Assembly: GCA_001687465.1 (NCBI GenBank)
Contig: LVLI01000195.1
Coordinates: 50,872-114,871, forward strand
Length of the DNA stretch: 64,000 nt
Direction: 5' to 3'
Source of the DNA: Halocafeteria seosinensis
Taxonomy: Eukaryota > Sar > Bigyra > Bicosoecida
Shown here one piece after another: positions 55,555 through 64,000 of the stretch. The position numbers and the translations under genes are program-made. How positions within the stretch are numbered: the stretch's first letter is position 1; each line of letters starts with the position of its first letter. The notes under the pieces are model-generated. The model did no database searches. It worked only from the letters and a program-made list of their open reading frames with translations, and was not told where the DNA came from.

Positions 55555-55770
55555 GGTTGATTACCTGTAGGTATTATACACTGCGGCCTTCGCGTTCTCA
55601 TCCATGGCACAGGAGGTACTGGAAAATCCTATTTTATACGTGCTTTGCCGCGCGGTGGAGATTAAGTGAAACCCTACGTGTTACGGCCACAACTGGCTCC
55701 GCGGCGGTACTGATCGGCGGTTGTACATAGCATAGTCTTCTTGCGTTGCGCCCCATGGTGCGAAGCAATT
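55555..55770 (+). pseudogene. PIF1-type DNA helicase fragment (Helitron-like remnant)
   Basis: One frame reads VLIHGTGGTGKSYFIRAL, the Walker A motif with the HGxGGTGKS form typical of PIF1 helicases. After an in-frame stop and a frame change, a second piece reads VTATTGSAAVLIGGCT, a stop, then HSLLAL. This matches the next PIF1 block, which normally runs like TAPTGIAA.NIGG.TIHS. The spacing between the two blocks is about that of intact PIF1. Stops and the frameshift make it non-functional. PIF1 helicases of this kind are carried by Helitrons, though no Rep domain or Helitron end was found here. Confidence 0.62.
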
Positions 55771-56434
55771 TCCATCGCAGTAGCTACTGGTTTCTCGACG
55801 CTCTCAACTGCTCGCGAAACAGTCTATCGCCCATCCCTTCGAAGTATTTCCTTACGCATGCATTGTATCTACTCCTTATTGACGTATGATGGAGCTGCAT
55901 GTACAGTAACAGGAGTAAGAAGGCATCTTGCTAATTCCCCAGCCCTCCCTGAGAGGCTTACCCGTTCCATACGGAGCTAGGAAAGAAGCAAGTTCGCATA
56001 TACATCCTTGCGTGGAAATACGTCATAACGATACTGATAGATGTGTTATATAGCCACTTCTTTGCTTCATTTAAGGAGCTGAAGCGTGTACACTCGTTCT
56101 GTCCATGTCCTCAGTCCGAAGCACAAACGGCTGTTAAGGGCCAGAGGCGTCCGGCGGCTAAAACTCGGTTACTGTTTGATCCCATACATACGCACATTAA
56201 AAATCATCGAAACAATCAATTCCATCGTCAAATGTACATGACAGCCATTAAAACTTCTGCCTTAGCGTCCTCGCGGAGTTTGAACAACTCCGAGCGGAGC
56301 CGTCGACTCGGGGTGTATACATCGGGGCGCACGTCGTGGTCCGTCAAATCGGCCGACGTTTTGCCGTTGGGTCATTCAACGTCTATGGCTATAGCAAGGG
56401 ACAGTGAAAGCGTGTCAATTAATAGCGCATAGCT
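55771..56434. other. Intergenic / decayed element sequence
   Basis: About 660 bp with short frames only. No recognisable domain. It runs from the helicase fragment to the left limit of inverted repeat B. Confidence 0.3.
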
Positions 56435-57775
56435 CATGCAGGTTACCGAGAGGTGGTAAAGTGTACAGGGTACCACTGCCCTTCGTTTTTGTTGGTAGTA
56501 GTTTTTGTTGGGGTGATACAATTGAACGGTTTTCAGTACCGATAGCGGACCTAATAGAGGTTCGGAAAGAACCAATTAACCGCACCAAAGTAAATTTTTT
56601 ATCGGTTACGAAAAGAAAAACGGGTGGAACCTACAACTCGTGCATGCCTTAATCGGGGAGTTTCTACGGGCTGTCCAAGGTGTGGACTGACCAATCGGTC
56701 AGGGCATGCGGCTAAGAGAGTCTACCAGTACTGTATTAGATTGTTCTGCAAACGAAGTTGTGGAGTTAACTACACGCTGTGCTTGTCAAACTGAGACTAA
56801 AAGATGGCCCAACCTCTGCGAGGATGAGAAGCAAGAACTCAGTGGTTCGGTTTATTCAAGTATATCGTCAAGTAACTCTCACTGCATTTAACATGCAGTT
56901 TTCATGCAGGATCACATTGGTTACATCATTTCGCGTACGTTCTCTTATAAAGAATCGGATGGGAGTCAAGTGTAGCGTCAAGCGTGCGAATTGAGATGTT
57001 GACGAGTCGACGTAACCTGCTAGCGGGTATCCACTACCATGCACACGGTATGCCAAAGCGGCACGGTGCGCCATCACTGTATACACGGAAGCTTCGATCA
57101 CCAAGGTAATTTCCTGGTGTAGAACTTACTTTGGGCTACATGAAGTAGGATCAGGGAGTGACCAGTGAATAGTGATCCGCTCTAAGAGCGGCATTCGTCC
57201 CTTGAGAGCAGCGCTCATAACCCTGCTTATAAATTTAACCACAGTAATAATATCTCGGTAGCTTCACTATTGGTTCTTCCATGTATCACCTTCCCCCTCT
57301 CCCCGCCCGACAGAGTGGGAGGATTCCACGTTGACTCCGTTTCGCAGAGCTAACTGCAGCTACACAGCTTCACTTGATAGAAACAATGTAGCCCGTCCGC
57401 CACCGAAAAGACCTCGCTGTTTAGGGAATGGGCGAAAATCCCTTTTTTCTCAACAGGGATATCTCTCGCTAAGTGAAACAGTGGATTTGTGAGTTGCTTC
57501 AACAATCGTCGTCCGGGTTCACCCACACGGCTTGGCGTAGCGTTTGCCAGACACTCCTACGATAGAAGCAATACCGTCCGGGTGTAGAAGGTCAGCACGG
57601 CAAAGTATTGCCCCCATGTGAGGGATGAACCCTTCCCGAAACCGGTCGCATCAACGTGCGTCTTCGCCGAAACCGCCCGTCGGCTTTATCGCGAACGGGA
57701 TAATTTTCGTGTGGTGGTCCCTCAGATGTCCGTATTTTCTCCGCTTCATCTTTTCCGCTTCTGCCGCGATGGTGA
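56435..57775. repeat. Inverted repeat B, left arm
   Basis: Matches the reverse complement of 62402-64000. Examples are the GTTTTTGTTGGTAGTAG run near 56490 with its complement near 63945, the segment 56960-57110 with 63340-63490, 57380-57490 with 62950-63060, and 57620-57770 with 62402-62560. It contains no supported gene. The partner arm carries ~300 bp extra (62640-62940) made largely of dispersed repeats. The true left limit may be smaller than 56435, because the partner runs off the window. Confidence 0.8.
57515..57630 (+). repeat. Dispersed repeat, degenerate copy 3
   Basis: A partial copy recognisable by GTCCGGGTTCACCCACACGG, CTTGGCGTAGCG and GATAGAAGCAATACCG, compared with the 50350-50495 copy. 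It is more diverged and shorter than the others. Confidence 0.5.
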
Positions 57776-58690
57776 GGGGTTTTGGCACTGTCATAAACTG
57801 TACTCGTTGGGCCTTTTGCTACCAGGTCCATTACTGGCCTCGCTTCTACTTTGTTTCGCGGGTCTACGACCACCTCCCTCTCCGACTCATGCGGATGTAG
57901 TTCTCCAGTTCCACTGCTATCCTGTCATGGCGGCGGATCCTTTGCGTGGCGATCCCTTCTTTGCCGCACCCCAGTGTGTGGTGCAGCAGCGCGTCGATTG
58001 GTCCTCCACAGCATTCACCGGATGGGCCCGTAAACAGGATAGACAGGATAGCTTGGGGGAGCCCTAGGCGAGTATATCCGTAGGCGCAGTGCTACCATGT
58101 ACTCGGCGTCGGTTAGTGGAAATGCTTTCCTTGGTGTTGTGTATAGCCATGCAGCTGCTCCGTCCGCTTGGCAGGCTGTCAGCAACGCTTTCTGCTGTGT
58201 GTTCAGCGTCCCTTTCAGGGCCCGTGTAGCTACTCTCTGTAACATCTTGCCCAGGTGTTTTTGTAGCTTCGGTTTGCTCCAGTAGCCTTCGTAGTTCGTA
58301 TTCGTGAGTCCGACCGTTTCTTGTAGCGCGTTCTGACTCTCCGCGAGCCATGGCGGCGGCTTCTTGCGGTATTGCGCGAGTGGATCCTGCTCATCTCCTG
58401 CCACTTGTTGCATCGTTTTTGACGGCTCGATCGCCTGGCGATATACGATGCTGCTGCTGCGTGGTCTGGGATGACTATCCCCAGTCCTCCTGCCTTCCTG
58501 GGCAGCTTGGCTCGTGCAACGGTGTGTGCGGGGATCGTCTTGCCACTTCAGCGCTTTGCGCACCATGTCGGCCATATCCTGGTTGAACTCTTCCAGCGGC
58601 CTTTTATTGACGTCCGAGTTGAGGGTGCAAAGCCAGTAGTTGGGTTGTCTTGGGATTGAGTTGGTCAATAGTCTCATCGTGGCCTGAAGT
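57690..58690 (-). pseudogene. Non-LTR retrotransposon C-terminal fragment (post-RT region)
   Basis: On the minus strand from 58677 a frame ends ACQADGAAAWLYTTP, then FPLTDAEYMVALRLRI. This matches the region after the reverse transcriptase of R2/CRE-like elements and related host-gene-captured RTs, which runs like GAGAWL..LP......L.D..F..ALRLRLGLP. It is followed, after a frameshift near 58020, by a CCGGPIDALLHHTLGC zinc-knuckle-like segment and IRRHDRIAVELE. After another shift come VVDPRNKVEARPVMDLV (family EP.....RPDI). No reverse-transcriptase catalytic YxDD is present in the window. At least two frameshifts show it is dead. Its distal end overlaps the border of inverted repeat B. Confidence 0.65.
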
Positions 58691-60277
58691 CCTAGTCCTT
58701 GCTCTCCATGCTTCTTTTAGTGCCGCCAATTCGGGGTTATCAAGTGTGGTTCAAAATATGGTGCCCGAGCAATTGATTCATTTGGTTTTGAAGAAGTCAG
58801 TTGACGATTGTTGAGGGGCTACGGGATGGACCGTAAGATGACACAGCCCGGAGTTCAGCCGCTTTAAAGGTTTCATTTCTCCGTAAAGGACTGTCTAGAA
58901 TATCAGACTCTCCCGCGGACATTTGTATCTTCTTGGATAGCCGAAGGAATTCTCGGAGCCTGCAATGAAGTTCTTGGAAGGTTCCGAGCGACTAGCTAGT
59001 GACGATGATCCGGTGTGTCGGCGAGTGAAGCGTAAAGACTACCTAAACTATGCCTAGAAGAGACGGGAATTCATTGTCATTATTCGCTGGATGCTATTCC
59101 AACCCCATGCAATGTCAAGCAGGCTTCGCGGGCTGCATTGATCCGATAAACAGGGTTGATAATCGTACCGAAGGCCAACTCTTCAAGATAGACTCCTTTA
59201 AAGTTATGATTCGCTTCGAACGTTTATACCTTATAAAGGGTTTCCCCGTCATTTCAGTTCACCAGTGCTTATGGGAAATTGTACGAATTGGTTGTTGACG
59301 TGTGTTCGTTGCCAAGACGCTGCTCGCTGCGCGGTGAGACCGCAGTACCCACTGCTGCAATGTTGCAACACCCTGTAACTGCTTATACAAAAGGGCTTTG
59401 AATCCTATTGTTCATGAGCTCGATTACATTGCCGAGCTAGTTTCGTATGCGCATCGAGGAGGACTGCTGCGTGTAATACTACGAACTTCGGCAGTCAGAA
59501 ATTCTGGGCTTCCTAGAATGCTAGTCGAATGTGAGCAGCTGTCAACCGGAGATGTTTCTCCTTTGTTGAAATAACCTTTGCAAACGGTGCCGGGGACGCC
59601 CATGCTAGCACGCGCACGGAATGTGGCATCGGATGTAAAGGTTATGTATTACATCGGGCAGCAGTTCTTCGCATCTTTCAATGCATTACTGGATGAAGAT
59701 GTGCAGTAGTATGGAAGGCGCGGTAACAATATGTTCCTCGTCCCGCATCGGTCCGTGTTCACACAGAGCACTTTGAGGTCTTGATGGTATCACTATTTTG
59801 GACTCCAGTAAGTATTTCCACGGAGTGCCACCTGGCGATCCGTTAACATTGCGATAATTTGCTTTTACGGTAGTACAAAATATTTTGATACTAAATTACA
59901 ACTGATTCGTGGGTGGATGGAATGCTAACGGCGTGTTATGTTGAAGGAACAGGGTGCTCGCCACCAAATTTAGGGTAGGAAGCCGCGGCCTTTGCTTCCC
60001 ACACTTGGGTCAGAGACAGAGAGCTGTCTAGTATATATAACTAAGAATGATCGAAAAATTGAATATATTTTGGCGATAGAATTATGGAGTATGAACTTAC
60101 AGCACAATCAACATGGAAACCACAACACCCCATAAACTCGGCTTCCAAGGGTTGTTCAAGAAGTTCAGCGGAGTGTTCAGAACAACGGACAGAGGATAGC
60201 TCGTCAACGTTTCTGGTGTCATCTCTACAGAGATCAATGATCATTGATTTCGCCTTTCTGCTTAAACCTGTCAGTAT
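58691..60277. other. Gene-poor stretch between the repeat arms
   Basis: About 1.6 kb with no ORF over ~85 codons and no recognisable domain. It may be further decayed transposon sequence. Confidence 0.3.
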
Positions 60278-62400
60278 CCTCTACTTGTGGTACTTCTGAA
60301 TCGTCAGAATTCCTCCCACGGAATTGTGTCGGGATTCTATTCTACAGCACATTCGCTGTTGCTGGCCCTGTTCGCGTGTCTAGAGGTGCCATTATCGGCT
60401 CAGTTGATGTTTTCCAGGTGGATCATAGTCTAGTAGGAGCAAACAGGCGAGAAATACCCCCGCGAATGGGAAGAAACTAGAGAAGTTTTCCGCTCTGCTT
60501 CAACAACTTGTCATTATAGGTCCTCTCAAGATACTCGGAGACACGAAGGCACATGGGGACCATTACACTACAGTCTAATGCTTTGTCGCCGCGCACCATC
60601 TTAACCGAACGTGACGTGTATTTTTGAGGGAGCTAGAGTAAGTGAAACCTGTTCAGCGGCATGTGTAGTCTGTGAGACGTCGTGAGCGAAGCATGTGGGG
60701 GAGCTCCGGGGGAGTGCGTTGTTCTCATGGGGCGGGCCGTCAGAAAACCAGTGTTCGGATGGCTTTTGCTTCCCACCTAGCGGGATAGGGTACACATGGC
60801 AAGGGAAAGCTACGAGTGGAGAGGAAACCCCGGTGGACAACCTTATACCGTTCGAGGTTACGTCGGGGGGTTGTACCGGAGCTTCAAGTGATCCCACTGG
60901 TTACCCCGTGCAGAAACGAGTGGCCGATTCTTTGTTTGTTTTGTCTTAGTATTGTTTACAAACACTATTTTGGAACCCTCTGAACCATCTCATGGATACT
61001 CAGAAGAGGAGGTCCTAAAATACCGTTGACGAAGTCTTTTTCTCTGTCGTCGAGAAGGCTGTGCTGTGTTTCCGCGGGATGAAATCTAGTCTCTCACACC
61101 TTTTTGTTTTACATCAGGTGCCCTCGCTTGATGCGTGTTACGAAAGAAGAAAAAACCTTAATTGACCAAAATCTCAGACGAAGCCTATACAAGGAGATGA
61201 TGCTCCATCCGGTACAAAGTGTAGTAGGTTCTCGTTTGCCTGGCAGAAACGTATTTGATGAGGGAGCCCATAACCCACAGGGTTTCTCCGAAGCATACTG
61301 GCACCCAGCAGATACGTTGGAAACTTCCGCGCACACCACATTGTTTACAGCGGCCCCCAATACTCTGTACACCAACCCAGTATCTGTAGGACCCTACTTG
61401 AACGTTCTCCGGATGAAAGAAGGTGAAAGCGACTTTACACTTCATGAGAAATCCAGCTACTGTATACCGCAAACTATGGGCCTCCCACGCGGAACTACTT
61501 CTACCAGGGGTAACAAGCTTCAATCAGCAACACATTACCATGAAGAACACGAACCTGGAGCCACTGAAGAGGTCAGTGACGAAATGATCGAATGCGCGAA
61601 ATTGTTGACGAACGGATTCCGCGAGGAGCAAGTCCACTCGTCGCCGGAACGTTCAGCACGAAAACCCAAGAGAAAGGCACAATCAAAGAGGAGGAGATCT
61701 CCTGTCCCTTTCGTCGGGGTGAGCAAGAAGTCCCCCCACTCTTTTGAGGTGAAGATCAGAGACAAAGGGAAAACGAATTACATCGGAACGTAAGTGATAC
61801 ACTACTCGTGTAAACTCTCAAATATGAAAACGACATGTCTTCGTTTATTGCTGCCGCCGTGCAGGTTTCCTACCGCTGAGGAAGCTGCTTGCGCTTATGA
61901 TGTTACTGTGATTAGACTTCGAGGACGAGAAAAGGCGTTTGTAAACTTTCCAGCGAAGCTCGGCTTGCCATTGGATCAAAAAGCGATTAAAGCCGGACTG
62001 GCTCACAGGAGACCCTCAGACGAGGCTCAAGCAAGCGACCCAAACAGCACCACCACAATGCTATGTGAAAATACGCTAAAGAAGTTTAAGCTGAGCGAAA
62101 CGTTGGAGAACGAAGATGAGCACCCTCATCGATCGAGACATGCAACTTCACGGCAACCCTCAGCACTTTCAGACCCTTCGGAATAGGTCGACAGTGACAT
62201 CTTGGCGAAGAGTGCTGTCGACACCTCTTGCAATAAGCCTCGACATAAAATTCCCGGTATCCCGGCAACCACCAGCTCATGTTCCAGAACCACCATTTCA
62301 ATTGCAATACAATAATACCCTGCGTATTTCCACGTTCCACTAGAGTTACATTCCTTATGGTTCGCTTCAACCAACTTGTTGAAGGGAGGCGACAAGAGCC
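60278..62400. repeat. Inverted repeat A, right arm (complete copy)
   Basis: Reverse complement of 52405-54137, about 400 bp longer because it lacks the left arm's deletions. It contains the intact AP2 gene 61131-62186 plus ~850 bp of upstream sequence shared by both arms. It abuts the right arm of repeat B at about 62400, whereas on the left the two repeats are 2.3 kb apart. Confidence 0.82.
61131..62186 (+). CDS. AP2/ERF-domain protein inside a repeat arm (326 aa, 2 exons)
   Basis: Exons are 61131-61789 and 61865-62186, with a 75-nt GT-AG intron in phase 2. The first ~190 residues have no known domain. Next is a basic, nuclear-localisation-like stretch (KPKRKAQSKRRR), then one AP2 domain: SPVPFVGVSKKSPHSFEVKI, then KGKTNYIGT, an intron, FPTAEEAACAYDVTVIRLRG and KAFVNFPAKLGLP. 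The C-terminal tail is ~75 residues and ends in SDPSE. The intron lies within the AP2 domain, in the same place as in the 50.8-kb gene. Because it lies within a duplicated block, it may be an element-borne gene rather than a host regulator. The ATG at 61131 is the first in the open frame. Confidence 0.75.
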
Positions 62401-62401
62401 C

Positions 62402-64000
62402 CCGGCAGAAGCGGAAAAGATGAAGCGGAGAAAATACGGACATCTGAGGGACCACCACACGAAAATTATCCCGTTCGCGATAAAGCCGACGGGCGGTTTC
62501 GGCGAAGACGCGATCAAGTTCCTCAAGAGAATTGCCAGGAAAGCACCGGGCTCCCTCTGTCAGTCACGTTGATGCGACCGGTTTCGGGAAGGGCTCATCC
62601 CTCACATGGCGTAGCGTAGCCTGTAGCATACACGTGTTCCGGTAGGAGCAATACTAATACACACAGGGGAACAAGGGAGATGCGGAACTTTCGCAAGCTG
62701 ATGACGACCAAACTGTCTGTCACGTTGATGCGCCACAACGTGAAGATGTTGGATCTGTTCCGGGTAGGGTTCATCTGTGTGTAGTAGTATTGCTCTTACC
62801 GGAAGAAGTGCGGGCTACAGACAGGTATGCTACACCGATACACCGTGGAAAGGGTGAACCCTACCCGGAACCTCCAACATCTTCGTCATCTTGAGCAGGA
62901 TGACAAAAACCTATTACTCAAATTTGGACACAAATGTCCTTCGAGCAACTCACAAATCCACTGTTTCACTTAGCGAGAGATATCCCTGTTGAGAAAGAAG
63001 GGATTTTCGCCCATTCCCTAAACAGCGAGGTCTTTTCGGTGGCGGACGGGCTACATTATTTCTATCAAGTGAAGCTGTGTAGCTGCAGTTAGCTCTGCGA
63101 AGCGGAGTCAACGTGGAATCGTCCCACTCTGTCGGGCGGGGAGAGGGGGAACGTGATACATGGAAGAACCAATAGTGCATTACACATGTTGAAGCTACCG
63201 AGATATTATTACTGTGGTTAAATTTATAAGACCGCAAGTTTATGAGCGCCGCTCTCACGGGACGAATGCCGCTCTTAGAGCGGATCACTATTCACTGGTC
63301 ACTCCCTGATCCTACTTCACCAGGAAATTAGCTTGGTGATCGAAACTTCCGTGTATACAGTGATGGCGCACCGTGCCACTTTGGCATACCGTGTGCATGG
63401 TAGTGGATACCCGCTAGCAGGTTACGTCGACTCGTCAACATCTCAATTCGCACGCTTGACGCTACACTTGACTCCCATCCGATTCTCTATAAGAGAACGT
63501 ACGCGAAATGATGTAACCAATGTGATCCTGCATGAAAACTGCATGTTAATTGCAGTGAGAGTTACTTGACGATATACTTGAATAAACCGAACCACTGAGT
63601 TCTTGCTTCTCATCCTCGCAGAAGTTGGGCCATCTTTTAGTCTCAGTTTGATAAGCACAGCATGTAACTCCACAACTTCGTTTGCAGAACAATCTAATAC
63701 AGTACTGGTAGACTCTCTTAGCCGCATGCCCTGAACCCCCCCGATTGGTCAGTCCACACCTTGGACAGCCCGTAGAAACTCCCCGATGAAGGCATGCACG
63801 AGTTGTAGGTTCCACCCGTTTTTCTTTTCGTAACCGATAAAAAATTTACTTTGGTGAGGTTAATTGGTTCTTTCCGAACCTCTATTAGGTCCGCTATCGG
63901 TACTGAAAACCGTTCAATTGTATCACCCCAACAAAAACTACTACCAACAAAAACGAAGGGCAGTGGTACCCTGTACACTTTACCACCTCTCGGTAACCTG
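62402..64000. repeat. Inverted repeat B, right arm (runs off the window)
   Basis: Reverse complement of 56435-57775, interrupted at about 62640-62940 by dispersed-repeat sequence. Similarity continues to the last base of the window, so the arm probably extends further. No supported gene lies in it. Confidence 0.8.
62555..62890 (+). repeat. Dispersed repeat, cluster of copies at the B-arm insertion
   Basis: At least two plus-orientation copies (about 62555-62670 and 62690-62785) are followed by an inverted partial copy (about 62800-62890, with GGTGAACCCTACCCGGAACC and CCAACATCTTC). Shared words with the 50350 copy include GTCAGTCACGTTGATGCG, GGCGTAGCGTAGCCTGTAGC and GGAGCAATACTAATACACAC. The tight head-to-tail and inverted packing suggests nested insertion or local duplication. 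Confidence 0.7.

Noticed and set aside
58064-58586. Short plus- and minus-strand ORFs over the retrotransposon fragment
   Set aside because: They are alternative frames of the decayed post-RT region, not separate genes.
60601-60949. Overlapping ORFs near 60.6-60.9 kb, also present near 53.4-53.8 kb
   Set aside because: They are mirrored in both arms of inverted repeat A, lack domains and differ in frame content between arms; probably non-coding.
52405-64000. A CRISPR-like array or a single large palindrome at the right end
   Set aside because: The repeats are long, few and not regularly spaced, and the order A ... B / A'B' is not that of a simple palindrome.
1-64000. tRNA, rRNA or other structural RNA genes
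   Set aside because: I looked for tRNA B-box-like words (GGTTCGAATCC type) and rRNA-like blocks and found none that fit; a covariance-model scan would be needed to exclude diverged ncRNAs.

Overview
The window is nuclear DNA of a eukaryote. Most genes are broken by short introns (about 42-100 nt) with GTAAGT/GTACGT-type donors, the standard code is used, and the products are eukaryote-specific (kinesins, a dynein heavy chain, Integrator subunit 3, Spartan, Tudor-like repeats). AP2/ERF-domain proteins and a kinesin with a starch-binding CBM20 domain point to a plastid-bearing lineage. A starch-binding kinesin makes most sense where starch granules lie in the cytosol, so a red alga (or a glaucophyte or cryptophyte) is my preferred guess. 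This is inference only.

Left half (1-35 kb), gene-dense: the 3' part of an EEP-superfamily phosphodiesterase; a 12.5-kb intronless dynein heavy-chain gene whose AAA1 ATPase site is destroyed; a DUF389 membrane protein (4 exons, minus); a small one-TM protein; INTS3 (5 exons, minus); a C-terminal-motor kinesin-14 (8 exons, minus); a poorly supported small gene near 24 kb; SPRTN (4 exons, minus); then a cluster of four-TM claudin/PMP22-like proteins (two tandem paralogues at 27.1-29.4 kb, scrambled pseudogene remains at 30.2-31.1 kb, and a longer 526-aa member at 32.3-34.4 kb).

Middle (35-49 kb): a second kinesin-14 with an N-terminal CBM20 starch-binding domain; an M20 peptidase/deacetylase (6 exons); a single-exon AP2/ERF protein; and a 16-exon gene with 13 Tudor-like repeats, each repeat split at the same place by a phase-1 intron.

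Right end (49-64 kb), gene-poor: AP2 genes that share an intron inside the AP2 domain (one intact at 61.1-62.2 kb, one doubtful at 50.8-52.1 kb, one pseudogene at 52.6-53.3 kb), two large inverted-repeat pairs (52.4-54.1 with 60.3-62.4, and 56.4-57.8 with 62.4-64.0), a decayed PIF1-helicase fragment, a decayed non-LTR retrotransposon C-terminus, and a dispersed short repeat that also occurs at 31.8 and 50.4 kb. Three microtubule-motor genes fall in the first 39 kb, two of them with altered nucleotide-binding loops. The most novel points are the probable pseudo-ATPase dynein and the CBM20-kinesin. Exon limits were read by eye from splice consensus, phase continuity and homology; no computation was run.
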